Shown here: positions 1 to 7,737 of the stretch, in pieces
How the letters are laid out: every line of letters starts with the position of its first letter
Numbering within the stretch: position 1 is the first letter of the stretch
From: Chloroflexota bacterium
GTDB lineage: Bacteria > Chloroflexota > Anaerolineae > Aggregatilineales > Phototrophicaceae
NCBI GenBank assembly: GCA_011523705.1
Contig: WTGC01000208.1
Coordinates: 1 to 36,332, forward strand
DNA length: 36,332 bases
Direction: 5' to 3'
The notes under the pieces: model-generated
Seen by the model: only the letters and a program-made list of their open reading frames with translations
Told to the model about the DNA's origin: nothing
Databases searched by the model: none
Position numbers and translations under genes: made by a program

Positions 1-37
1 GTGGGGTTGGCTGCCCGCGACGGCGCAAACGGTGTAG

Positions 38-80
38 GGGCGATTGACGGGCTGTGTCCACGCGCCCCTGTGAATCGCCC
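38..80. repeat. Imperfect inverted repeat upstream of first gene
   Basis: GGGCGATT (38-45) is the reverse complement of AATCGCCC (73-80), giving an 8-bp stem. Inside it GGGC (49-52) can pair with GCCC (64-67), and an alternative GGGGCG (37-42) / CGCCCC (63-68) pairing exists. It lies just before the GAGGAG ribosome binding site of the first SDR gene. Its shape resembles short intergenic GC-rich repeats common in environmental genomes, but there is no second copy here to prove repetition. It may equally be a terminator-like structure of the gene beyond the left edge; no T-run follows. Confidence 0.35.
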
Positions 81-104
81 TCACGCCGAGGAGATCGACG
101 GCCC

Positions 105-908
105 ATGAAACTCAAAGACAAAATCGCTCTGGTCACCGGCGGCGGGCGCGGCATTGGGCGGCATATCGCCCTGCGTCTCGCCGACGAAGGCGCCGATGTG
201 TTGGTCAATTACGCCAGCAGCGAAGCCGGCGCGCAGGACATCGCCACGCAGATTCGCGAAAAGGGCCGGCGTGCGATTGCCGTGAAGGCCAATATCGCCC
301 AGCGCGACGAGGTCAATGTCATGTTCGAGCGCCTTGCCGCTGAATTTGGCCGCATCGACATTCTGGTTAACAATTCGGCGATCGATCCGGTGATCCCCTT
401 CCTGGACATGACCGATGAACAGTGGGACCGGGTCATCGATATCAACCTCAAGGGCACGTATATGTGTTCCCAGGCGGCTGCCCGGCTCATGGTCGAGCAG
501 GGGAACGGCGGCAACATCATCATCATCGGCTCGATGCACAGCATGGCGACCTTCCCCGGCATGCTGGCTTATGCCAGCACCAAAGGCGGCCTCAACGCCA
601 TGACGCGCGCGATGGCGCTGGATCTCTCGCCGCACCGTATCCGCGTCAACTGCGTGATCCCCGGCTCCATCCACGTCGAGAAAGCATACGAAGTGATCCC
701 CAACTATGACCCCCACATGATCGATGATCAGATCGCCTTGGGGCGCATCGGCTACGGACCCGATATCGCCGCCGTCGTCGCCTTCATGGCTTCGGGCGAT
801 GCCGAATACATCACCGGCACGACGCTGAATGTCGATGGCGGCGTGATGGCGCGCATGGCGCTCTGGTTCAACGACTTGGAGACCGTTGAGCGCAAATACG
901 ACCAATAG
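105..908 (+). CDS. SDR-family NAD(P)-dependent oxidoreductase
   Basis: This is a classical short-chain dehydrogenase/reductase of 267 residues, within the usual 250-270. The Rossmann motif TGGGRGIG is at residues 11-18, and the catalytic tetrad reads N114, S143, Y156 and K160 (YASTK). The usual NNAG motif is NNSA here (89-92), a small deviation. The ATG at 105 is preferred over an upstream GTG at 54 because GAGGAG (88-93) sits 11 bases before it and the extra 17 residues are not SDR-like. It is followed 43 bases later by an SMP-30 lactonase gene, which suggests it oxidises a sugar to a lactone that its neighbour hydrolyses. The substrate cannot be read from sequence. The C-terminal tail (about residues 245-267) is longer than in many relatives. 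Confidence 0.93.
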   Translation: MKLKDKIALVTGGGRGIGRHIALRLADEGADVLVNYASSEAGAQDIATQIREKGRRAIAVKANIAQRDEVNVMFERLAAEFGRIDILVNNSAIDPVIPFLDMTDEQWDRVIDINLKGTYMCSQAAARLMVEQGNGGNIIIIGSMHSMATFPGMLAYASTKGGLNAMTRAMALDLSPHRIRVNCVIPGSIHVEKAYEVIPNYDPHMIDDQIALGRIGYGPDIAAVVAFMASGDAEYITGTTLNVDGGVMARMALWFNDLETVERKYDQ

Positions 909-951
909 CGGCGCCAGTGGCTTTGCTACAGTAAGAAGAGAGACCAGAGCG

Positions 952-1818
952 ATGAATAAAGTCGAACATGTCCTGTCCGTTGGCAACAAATTGGGAGAGG
1001 GGCCCTTGTGGCATCCCGGGGAGCAGGCGCTTTACTGGGTGGATATCGAGTCCAGCCAGCTCTTCCGCTACGATTCGCGCACAGGTCAGCATGATAAAGT
1101 GCAGATGGATCTCGCCGTGGGCGCCTTGGCCTTCCGCGAGTCGGGCGGGCTAATATTAGCCACCGCCAAAGGCTATGCTTATTGGGATATGCAAGACCGT
1201 CAGTTGGAATTTATTGCCGACCCGGAAGCGGACAAACCAGAGTCGCGCTTCAATGACGGCAAGGTCGATCGCCGCGGGCGTTTCTGGGCTGGCACTATGA
1301 CCCTTGAAGGCGCCACAAGCGCGCTCTATCGACTGGATGCCGATGCTTCCGTGCATACGATGGACAGCGGAATCACCATTGCCAACGGACTGGGCTGGAG
1401 CCCGGACGACAAGGTCATGTATTTCACCGATACCATGATCCACACGATCTATGCCTACGACTTCGACCTGGAAAGCGGCAGTGTTGCGAACCGTCGGGTT
1501 TTCGTTCACGATCCGGACGCGCCTGGGCTGCCCGATGGCTTGTGCGTCGATAGCGAAGGCTGCGTATGGAGCGCGCGCATTCTCGATTGGCGCATCATCC
1601 GCTTCGACCCTGACGGAGTGATTGAGCGCGAGATTCGCTTGCCAGTGAAGAATCCGACAAGCTGTGCCTTTGGCGGCGAGAATCTTGACGAGCTTTATGT
1701 AACGACAGCTGCTATCGGCTTGACCGATGAGGAAGCCCGGCAGCAACCTTTGGCGGGCGATCTCTTCCGCATTCTTACGGGCATCAAGGGGCAGGTAGAG
1801 CCCTGTTTCGCCGGCTAG
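952..1818 (+). CDS. SMP-30/gluconolactonase-family lactonase
   Basis: This 288-residue protein is a six-bladed beta-propeller of the SMP-30/gluconolaconase/LRE family, which hydrolyses sugar lactones to aldonic acids using a divalent metal. Family metal ligands are visible: E16 in LGEGPLW, N145 in IANGLGWSPD, and catalytic D195 in LPDGLCVD. The substrate-contact N101 in RFNDGK is also present, so the active site looks intact. The start at 952 follows a purine-rich AAGAAGAG stretch (about 933-940). It sits between an SDR dehydrogenase and a mutarotase-like gene, which fits an oxidative sugar pathway running sugar to lactone to acid. No signal peptide is seen, so it should act in the cytoplasm. 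Exact sugar unknown. Confidence 0.93.
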   Translation: MNKVEHVLSVGNKLGEGPLWHPGEQALYWVDIESSQLFRYDSRTGQHDKVQMDLAVGALAFRESGGLILATAKGYAYWDMQDRQLEFIADPEADKPESRFNDGKVDRRGRFWAGTMTLEGATSALYRLDADASVHTMDSGITIANGLGWSPDDKVMYFTDTMIHTIYAYDFDLESGSVANRRVFVHDPDAPGLPDGLCVDSEGCVWSARILDWRIIRFDPDGVIEREIRLPVKNPTSCAFGGENLDELYVTTAAIGLTDEEARQQPLAGDLFRILTGIKGQVEPCFAG

Positions 1819-1820
1819 CC

Positions 1821-2753
1821 ATGCAGAAAATGGAGCAAGTTTCTTACAAGCAATTTGGCTGCAGTTTTCGCCTCCGCAATGATCAAGTTGATCTGCTTGT
1901 CACCGGCGAGTTTGGACCACGGATTATTCGCTTTGGTTTCGTCGGCGCGGAAAACGAATTCGCGGAGGTCGACTTTTCGCTCGCCATTCCCGGCCACGGT
2001 ACTTGGCGGTTGCATGGCGGGCATCGCTTCTGGCATGCGCCCGAAGACATGATTCGGACTTACCTCCCTGACGATGAGCCAGTGCGTGTCGAAGATCAGG
2101 GCGAATTCATCCGCGTCCAGCAGCCGGTGCAGCAAGAGACGGGGATATCGAAGGAGCTGGATATCTCCTTCGCGCCGGATCAGCCCTCGGTGAATGTCGT
2201 GCATCGGCTTCGCAATCACAATCTCTGGCCCGTCGATTTGGCGCCATGGGCGCTCTCGGCAATGCGGGACAGCGGGACCTGCATTCTGCCCTTGCCGCGC
2301 AGACGGGCGCCTTCCATAGGTGAGCTGCCGGAGACAAGCACGATTACCCTCTGGCAATTCAGCGACATGTCCGACAGGCGATTTTCCTGGGGGCGCGACT
2401 GCATTCGCATTCGACACGACCCGGCAAAGGCGACGCCGCAGAAAATCGGCGCTTTGGTCACCGATGGCTGGGCCGTTTACTGGCGGATGGGGAACCTCTT
2501 CCTCAAGACTTTCGACTATGTCGCCGGCGCAAGCTATCCCGACCACGGCTGTAACGTCGAAATCTTCTTCAATGACCGATTCCTTGAGCTCGAGACGCTG
2601 GGTCCATTCACGCGGCTGGCGCCGGGCGCGAGCGTTGAGCATAGGGAAACCTGGCGGCTCTACCGCGATATTCCGCCGATAACGAGTGACGAAGACGTCA
2701 GCGATTCAATCCTGCCACTCGTCGAACAGCTCAGGGTAGAAGCACCTTGGTAA
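1821..2753 (+). CDS. Galactose-mutarotase-like (DUF4380-type) protein
   Basis: This 310-residue protein resembles DUF4380-type members of the aldose-1-epimerase-like beta-sandwich superfamily. The supporting features are an N-terminal strand with a GPRIIRFGF segment (about residues 32-40), the GGHRFWHAPE stretch (about 67-76), repeated aromatic beta-strand segments, and a C-terminal segment with R-x-E-x-W after LAPGASVEH. Members of this superfamily bind sugars and may interconvert anomers or process sugar derivatives. The start lies 3 bases after the lactonase stop; ATG at 1830 is an alternative. The gene overlaps the next one if that gene uses its upstream TTG. The neighbourhood suggests a carbohydrate role, but the reaction is not determined. 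Family assignment is from pattern recognition only. Confidence 0.7.
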   Translation: MQKMEQVSYKQFGCSFRLRNDQVDLLVTGEFGPRIIRFGFVGAENEFAEVDFSLAIPGHGTWRLHGGHRFWHAPEDMIRTYLPDDEPVRVEDQGEFIRVQQPVQQETGISKELDISFAPDQPSVNVVHRLRNHNLWPVDLAPWALSAMRDSGTCILPLPRRRAPSIGELPETSTITLWQFSDMSDRRFSWGRDCIRIRHDPAKATPQKIGALVTDGWAVYWRMGNLFLKTFDYVAGASYPDHGCNVEIFFNDRFLELETLGPFTRLAPGASVEHRETWRLYRDIPPITSDEDVSDSILPLVEQLRVEAPW

Positions 2754-2770
2754 AGCAGGAGGAAAGCGAT

Positions 2771-3538
2771 TTGCCAGCCAGCGACGCCAACTCAATATTC
2801 GAGACACCCTTTGACAGCCCGCTTTATCCGCATTTTCCCATGGAGATGCGCGATACTGAAATCTTGACTGTCTTCTATCGCACGGACATGGAAGCGGCAC
2901 AAAGCCTGATCCCCGCGCCACTTGAGCTAAAGAGCGATATCGTCATCATTCACATTTATCACATGCACGACGCGGATATGTTCGGCGATTACTATGAGTC
3001 GGCCGTGCAACTGCCCGTTGCCTTTCCGGGAACTGATGTAAGCGGCGCGTATTCTCCCTACCTTTACTTGAGCAGCGTCGGCGCAGTCGCCGTCGGGCGT
3101 GAAATTTATGGACAGCCGAAGAAAGGGGGAGAGCCGCGGCTGGTAGTTCGTGGCGACCTATTTGTTGGCACGGTTAGACGCAACGGCATTGATGTCATTA
3201 CTGCTACCCTGCCCTACAAGACGCGCCGCGCTGAACTCTCCGAGATGCTCGAATTCTGCGATTTTCGAACCAACATCAACCTGAAGATCATCAACGGAGT
3301 TGACGGCAGAATCGCCGTCCGCCAGCTCACGGCGCGCCGTTTCGAAAATGTTCGCGTGCGCGAATGCTGGTCTGGCCAAGCGACGATAGAACTCCGCCCC
3401 AATGCGCAGGCGCCAGTCTATAAGCTGCCGGTGCGCGAAATGCTCGCTGGTTTCTACTGGCGCACTGATTTCGTATTGCCCTGGGGTCGGGTCTTGCACG
3501 ACTATTTGGCAACGGAAGCCAGCGACGATGAGTCCTAA
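2771..3538 (+). CDS. Acetoacetate decarboxylase family protein
   Basis: The protein (256 residues) matches the acetoacetate decarboxylase (ADC) family in length and in its core motif: GREIYGQPKKGGEP, with adjacent lysines K117 and K118. In known ADCs the first of these forms the Schiff base with the keto acid and the second lowers its pKa. Both are kept, so lysine-based chemistry on a 2- or 3-keto acid is plausible. A TTG start at 2771 is chosen because AGGAGG (2757-2762) lies 8 bases upstream; a TTG at 2747 would overlap the previous gene and has no such site. Placement within an oxidative sugar cluster, followed by an overlapping SDR, suggests decarboxylation, hydration or aldol-type chemistry on a keto sugar acid rather than acetone production. 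That role is inference. Confidence 0.85.
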   Translation: MPASDANSIFETPFDSPLYPHFPMEMRDTEILTVFYRTDMEAAQSLIPAPLELKSDIVIIHIYHMHDADMFGDYYESAVQLPVAFPGTDVSGAYSPYLYLSSVGAVAVGREIYGQPKKGGEPRLVVRGDLFVGTVRRNGIDVITATLPYKTRRAELSEMLEFCDFRTNINLKIINGVDGRIAVRQLTARRFENVRVRECWSGQATIELRPNAQAPVYKLPVREMLAGFYWRTDFVLPWGRVLHDYLATEASDDES

Positions 3539-4298
3539 AGGCACGGTCGCGCTGGTGACAGGCGCTGGAAACGGCATCGGCAAGGCGGCATGTCTGGCTT
3601 ATGCCGCGGCTGGCGCGCGCGTATTCGCTGTGGACATTGATGGCGACGCTGCCCACACTACAAAAGACGCGATCCGCGCAAGAGGTGGAGAAGCGGAGGC
3701 TTCTCGCGCCGATGTCAGCGATGCGGAGGAGACACAAGCCTACATTCAGGCGGTAATTCGTCACTTTGGGCGGATTGACTGTTTCTTTAACAATGCCGGC
3801 ATAGAAGGCGTCGTCGCCTTAACTATGGAGTACCCAGAAGATGTTTTTGATCGCGTGCTGGCGATCAACCTCAAGGGCGTGTTTTTGGGCTTGAAATATG
3901 TATTGCCACATATGGTAGAACAGGGTTCCGGGAGCGTCGTTAACGCAGCCTCGGTGGGCGGCGTGGTAGGCGCGCCCGGTCTGTGCGCCTACTCCGCCAG
4001 CAAGCACGCCATCATTGGATTGACGCGCACTGCAGCCGCTGAAGTCGCGCAATTTGGTGTGCGGGTCAATGCGATTTGCCCCAGCGCGATCCAAACTCGA
4101 ATGATTGATTCCCTCGCTAGCATGTACGCCCCGGACGACCCGGATTCAGTGCGCAGCCAATTCGTCGCTCGCAATCCAACGGGGCGCTACGGGCTGCCGG
4201 AAGAGGTAGCGCAAGTTGTCCTGTTTCTGACATCGGATGCGGCGAGTTTCGTCAATGGCGAAGCGCTGATGATTGACGGTGGACGGACAGCGGTCTAA
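3528..4298 (+). CDS. SDR-family oxidoreductase, NAD-type
   Basis: This 256-residue short-chain dehydrogenase has TGAGNGIG (11-18), NNAG (88-91) and the tetrad N114, S142, Y155 and K159 (YSASK). D36 at the end of the second strand (VFAVDID) is typical of NAD preference. ATG at 3528 overlaps the end of the ADC-family gene by 11 bases, so the two are probably translationally coupled. Longer in-frame extensions upstream run inside the previous gene and are not SDR-like. It closes the first cluster, and 500 bases of noncoding DNA follow. The substrate is probably a sugar or sugar-acid alcohol, judged only from neighbours. Confidence 0.92.
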   Translation: MSPKGTVALVTGAGNGIGKAACLAYAAAGARVFAVDIDGDAAHTTKDAIRARGGEAEASRADVSDAEETQAYIQAVIRHFGRIDCFFNNAGIEGVVALTMEYPEDVFDRVLAINLKGVFLGLKYVLPHMVEQGSGSVVNAASVGGVVGAPGLCAYSASKHAIIGLTRTAAAEVAQFGVRVNAICPSAIQTRMIDSLASMYAPDDPDSVRSQFVARNPTGRYGLPEEVAQVVLFLTSDAASFVNGEALMIDGGRTAV

Positions 4299-4426
4299 AT
4301 GCAGTTGTAATGTCTATGCCGAGAAATACGATTTCAAGCGGCTGATGGACATGAACGTCTCGGCCAGCGAACCGGTCATTCGACGAGAAGATTCTTTCGC
4401 GCGGCCCTCGTGGCATCGCTCAACTT

Positions 4427-4455
4427 TTGACACATCTATGCTAGTCAGTTAAAGT
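4427..4455 (+). promoter_or_regulatory. Sigma70-like promoter for family 5 ABC operon
   Basis: A perfect -35 TTGACA (4427-4432) is followed by a 17-base spacer and a -10 of TAAAGT (4450-4455, four of six consensus bases). The predicted start is near 4462. It reads into the binding-protein gene at 4816 through a long leader. Confidence 0.55.
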
Positions 4456-4770
4456 ATCGGGACGAGGTTTTCTGAATAGAATAGACATGTTTCTTGGAAG
4501 ATATGATGAATAGGCGTATTCCAGGTATGCTTTTCCTGACGCAGCCACACCCCGATTTTTCGGCAACACGATCCTGCCATAGCGAGAGAAACTTCTCGAC
4601 GAATGCCGCTCTATTACTCGGACGTGACGCGCACGCTGACGGGGGTATATCGATTGGTCAGGGCGCGCGCCTGGACCGCGCATTCATCAGTTACATGTGT
4701 GAGTGAGAATGAAAGAAACATAGATTGCCAGGAGGCCAAATGGTGTGTTGAGTTTGGAGTATTCGAAAGC

Positions 4771-4787
4771 TGCTGCGTGACGCAGCA
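4771..4787 (+). promoter_or_regulatory. Leader hairpin before binding-protein gene
   Basis: TGCTGCG (4771-4777) pairs perfectly with CGCAGCA (4781-4787) around a 3-base TGA loop. It is followed by a T-containing stretch (TTAATTGTTTCTTT) and ends 17 bases before the GGAGG ribosome binding site (4805-4809). The shape would suit an attenuator or an mRNA 5' structure. The T-run is interrupted, so a strong terminator is unlikely. Confidence 0.4.
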
Positions 4788-4815
4788 AGGTTAATTGTTT
4801 CTTTGGAGGTCAGGA

Positions 4816-6732
4816 ATGTCTAGAAAACTTTGTATCGTAATTGCTCTGCTTCTGGCTATTGCCCCGTTTTCAGCGCTTATCTCAACAGGACAGGGCATGG
4901 CTTACAGCGAAGCGCCGGCGCTGGCGGAGATGGTCGCCAATGGGGAGCTGCCGCCAGTCGAAGAACGTTTGCCAGCCAATCCCTTGGTCGTTGAGCCGAT
5001 TGAAGCAGTCGGCGTCTATGGCGGCACCTGGCTGACATTTGGCGACAATATCAGCCGCCTGTCCAACATTGTGATTTGGCAGGATATCGGCTTGTTGATG
5101 TGGAACAACGACCAGAACGCGACCGTGCCCAGCCTGGCGGAAAGCTGGGAGATCAGCGATGACAGCCAGGAATTCACCATCAAGCTGCGCGAAGGTCTGC
5201 ACTGGTCAGATGGCGCGCCCATGACCGCCGATGACATCATGTTCTGGTATGAAGATGTCATCAGCAATGATGAATTGCGCCCGGTGAAGCCCGGCTTTAT
5301 GCGCACGCCAAATGGCCACGTCGGCGCGGTTGAGAAAACTGATGATCTTACGGTCGTCTTCAAATTCCCCGAACCGCACGGCATGTTCCTCACGCTGCTG
5401 ACCAAGGAATTCCATACCTATTTGCCCGCGCATTACATGCGGCAATTCCATAAGAACCACGTCTCGGAAGAGGAGTTGCAGGCGGCTATCGATGACGCGG
5501 GCGTCTCGAACTGGGTCGATCTATTCTATCTGCGCTGGAATACCTCTGGCGGCGGCAACAGCCGCGGCATGAACAATCCGGACCTGCCGACAATGCTGGC
5601 TTGGGTGCCCACAGTTGAGCCGCCGGGCGACCGCTTCGTATTTGAGCGGAATCCCTACTTTTTCGCTGTCGATACCGAAGGCAATCAACTGCCCTACATC
5701 GACCGGCTCGATTTCCGCATTGTCGATGGCGAGGTCATGAAGCTGCGCATTCTGGCCGGCGAGCCGAACTTCCAGGCCGCCCGCGCGCTGACCTTCGCCG
5801 ATATGGCGCTCTACGTCGAAAATGCCGAAGCAAACGAATACGAAATTTTGCGCTGGGGCGACTTGCAGATCTCCGAAGCAGCGCTTTGGATCAACTTGAA
5901 CACGCCCGATCCGGTCGACCGCGAGCTCTACCAGGACGTGCGCTTCCGCCGCGCCATGTCATTGGCCATCAATCGCGAGCGTGTCAATGACACCTTGTAC
6001 TTTGGCCAGGGTCAGGCCACAGCCGCGACGCTGCCACCCGTGGAATCCCGCTACTACAAGGAAGAATATGCGCGGGCCTACACCGACTATGATCCGGATC
6101 AGGCGAATGCCCTGCTCGACGAGATTGGCTTGACCGAGCGCGACGGCGATGGCTTCCGTCTGAAGCCGGACGGCAATCGTCTGACGATCGTCATTGAGGT
6201 CCCCAACAACCGACTGCCGATGATCGACAACCTGAATCTCATCCGCGACGATTATGCCGATGTTGGCGTCGACTTTATCATCCGGCCGATCGACAACGCG
6301 CTTTGGGGACAACGGATGCGCGCCGGCGAGATGCAATTCGTCGGCTGGCCAATGGCGAAAGCGGCCACCGAAACCGATCTCGTGCCGATCAGCACCAATA
6401 CGGATTGGGCGCCGCTTTGGGGTCTCTGGTACCACACCAACGGTGAGCAAGGCGAGGAACCGCCAGATTACATTAAGGATCTGCAGAATGTCTGGACGCG
6501 CATCCTGGAAACGGCTGACCAAGAAGAACGCGACATGCTCTACGATACGATTCTGCGGACGCAAGCGGAGAACATGTGGGTGATTGGCGTCGTTGGCCCT
6601 CTGCCGAAACCGGTGATCAGGAAGACCTGGTTCCGCAACGTGAAGACGGACTGCACCTGGAGTTACCACCACGGTGGCTTCATCGGCTGCACCGATCCCT
6701 TCGCCTTCTGGATCGAGCCAGATCATCAATAG
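4816..6732 (+). CDS. ABC transporter substrate-binding protein, family 5 (peptide/oligosaccharide type)
   Basis: This is a 638-residue extracytoplasmic solute-binding protein of family 5 (SBP_bac_5, the DppA/OppA fold). A Sec signal peptide spans about residues 1-32 (K-rich start, hydrophobic core IVIALLLAIAPFSALI) with no lipobox cysteine, so the product should be soluble and secreted. Typical family segments include LAESWEISDDSQEFTIKLRE, then GLHWSDGAPMTADDIMFWYED, then RRAMSLAINRERVNDTLYFG. ATG at 4816 follows GGAGG (4805-4809) at good spacing. It heads an operon whose other genes are peptide-type permeases and ATPases plus sugar-acid enzymes, so it may bind an oligosaccharide or sugar acid; some family 5 proteins are known to do so. 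A stem-loop repeat lies after its stop. Confidence 0.92.
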   Translation: MSRKLCIVIALLLAIAPFSALISTGQGMAYSEAPALAEMVANGELPPVEERLPANPLVVEPIEAVGVYGGTWLTFGDNISRLSNIVIWQDIGLLMWNNDQNATVPSLAESWEISDDSQEFTIKLREGLHWSDGAPMTADDIMFWYEDVISNDELRPVKPGFMRTPNGHVGAVEKTDDLTVVFKFPEPHGMFLTLLTKEFHTYLPAHYMRQFHKNHVSEEELQAAIDDAGVSNWVDLFYLRWNTSGGGNSRGMNNPDLPTMLAWVPTVEPPGDRFVFERNPYFFAVDTEGNQLPYIDRLDFRIVDGEVMKLRILAGEPNFQAARALTFADMALYVENAEANEYEILRWGDLQISEAALWINLNTPDPVDRELYQDVRFRRAMSLAINRERVNDTLYFGQGQATAATLPPVESRYYKEEYARAYTDYDPDQANALLDEIGLTERDGDGFRLKPDGNRLTIVIEVPNNRLPMIDNLNLIRDDYADVGVDFIIRPIDNALWGQRMRAGEMQFVGWPMAKAATETDLVPISTNTDWAPLWGLWYHTNGEQGEEPPDYIKDLQNVWTRILETADQEERDMLYDTILRTQAENMWVIGVVGPLPKPVIRKTWFRNVKTDCTWSYHHGGFIGCTDPFAFWIEPDHQ

Positions 6733-6772
6733 TGAGTGCGCTTGTTGCGACAACTCGCATTCGATCGCAATT

Positions 6773-6864
6773 TGTAGGCAAGGGCGCGACAGTGCCGCCA
6801 CCCACGCACCATACCTTGTGTCCCGCCGCATATAGCTCCCCCTCTCCCCTTGTGGGAGAGGGGG
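6773..6864 (+). repeat. Dispersed hairpin element, copy 1
   Basis: A roughly 92-base element begins with TGTAGGCAAGGGCGCGAC and ends in a perfect 11-bp stem: CCCCCTCTCCC (6838-6848), loop CTTGT (6849-6853), GGGAGAGGGGG (6854-6864). A diverged second copy is at 36240-36331 in the same orientation; in the first 27 aligned bases about 20 match. It starts 41 bases after the family 5 binding-protein stop. It may work as an mRNA 3' stabiliser or partial terminator, or be a mobile miniature repeat. Confidence 0.65.
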
Positions 6865-6961
6865 TTGGCGGGTGAGGGGTGAGCCGCCCGCATCATTCCG
6901 AACCAGTCAATTGCTTCGCGTGACAAAGTGAGAATCAACCTAACTAACGAAAGGCAAAGTC

Positions 6962-7669
6962 ATGTCCGAATACGATATTCTGGAAAAGTATGAGGGTTTG
7001 CGTTTGACCGATGTCTGCGACGGCATGGATGCGCTGCGGCGCCAGGACATCGGCTTGGTCGCTGGCGACATCCGCCCGCTCTGGCGCGATATCGACAACT
7101 TTGCGCATCGCTTTTGCGGCTTGGCGTACACGGTGCGCTTCATGCCCACCGCGCGACCGGTCGACGCCTACGAGCCGGCCGACTTCGAAACCTGGAAGGG
7201 CAACTGGTATCGGACATATGCCGGCGGCCCACCTGTTGACGAAATCCAAAAAGGCGATGTGATCGTCATTGACGGTGGCGAAATCGGCACGGTTGGATTC
7301 ATTGGATCCAACAACGGCTTCGCCTGGATCGCCGCCGGCGCTGTTGGCATCGTGACCAACGGCGGCGCCCGCGATACCGACGAGCTAATCAAGCAGCGGG
7401 TGCCGGTCTATTCCCGCCGCGTTACGCAGTCCATCCGCCCGGGCCGGCTGGAATTGGACTCGACGCAGATTCCGGTCAATATCGGCGGCGTTCTCGTCCG
7501 GCCCAAGGACTTGGTCCTGGCTGATGGCGATGGCGTTATTGTTGTGCCGCTGGAGATCGCCGAAGAAGTGGCGAAGCATGCCTGGGTCGTCGCCGAAGGT
7601 GACAAACGGGGAAGAAGGCGGTTATACGAACGTCTGGGACGCGAGCCGGATTGGACGGTCGACGTCTAG
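6962..7669 (+). CDS. RraA-like aldolase/decarboxylase family protein
   Basis: This 235-residue protein belongs to the RraA / 4-hydroxy-4-methyl-2-oxoglutarate aldolase family. It carries the core VTNGGARDTDEL with R137 and D138, the substrate- and metal-binding pair of the catalytic members, and the C-terminal LADGDGVIVVP signature. Catalytic relatives split keto acids or decarboxylate oxaloacetate; RraA itself inhibits RNase E and lacks catalysis. The retained Arg-Asp pair and the nearby keto-acid enzymes favour a catalytic role here. The start at 6962 follows a weak AAAGG site. The gene lies between the binding protein and its permeases, which is unusual for a transporter operon and suggests it acts on the imported substrate. 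The product is cytoplasmic. Confidence 0.87.
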   Translation: MSEYDILEKYEGLRLTDVCDGMDALRRQDIGLVAGDIRPLWRDIDNFAHRFCGLAYTVRFMPTARPVDAYEPADFETWKGNWYRTYAGGPPVDEIQKGDVIVIDGGEIGTVGFIGSNNGFAWIAAGAVGIVTNGGARDTDELIKQRVPVYSRRVTQSIRPGRLELDSTQIPVNIGGVLVRPKDLVLADGDGVIVVPLEIAEEVAKHAWVVAEGDKRGRRRLYERLGREPDWTVDV

Positions 7670-7690
7670 CCAGAGCGTCAATTGAGTTGT

Positions 7691-7722
7691 GCGGGTTTCG
7701 CCGCTTGTCCGGTGGAGCCCGC
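7691..7722 (+). other. Stem-loop between RraA-like and permease genes
   Basis: GCGGGTTTCGCCG (7691-7703) can pair with CGGTGGAGCCCGC (7710-7722) over 13 positions, three of them G-T wobbles, around a 6-base loop CTTGTC. It starts 22 bases after the RraA-like stop and ends 15 bases before the permease ATG, where it could tune translation or mRNA stability. The wobble pairs suggest it would form in RNA rather than act as a DNA operator. Confidence 0.45.
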
Positions 7723-7737
7723 ATGGGATGAAGCAAC

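Larger units (their letters stand above)
4299..4815 (+). other. Long intergenic region / 5' leader
   Basis: This 517-base gap has no convincing gene. It holds a sigma70-like promoter (4427-4455) and, near its end, a GC-rich hairpin (4771-4787). The first part (about 4300-4443) has a frame open into the preceding gene and reading through YDFKRLMDMNV-like residues to a TAA at about 4443. It has no start signal of its own and could be a decayed 3' remnant of a lost gene. A short frame from TTG 4494 to 4706 has weak initiation signals and was not called. If transcription starts near 4462, the mRNA leader of the binding-protein gene is about 350 bases long. Confidence 0.5.

Noticed and set aside
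4494..4706. Small frame in the leader before the first binding-protein gene
   Set aside because: Initiation codon is TTG or a poorly placed ATG, composition is not coding-like, and it ends before the ribosome site of the next gene.
6576..6875. Plus-strand frame overlapping the end of the first binding-protein gene and the hairpin element
   Set aside because: It is out of frame with the binding protein and its C-terminal part just translates the G/C-rich hairpin.
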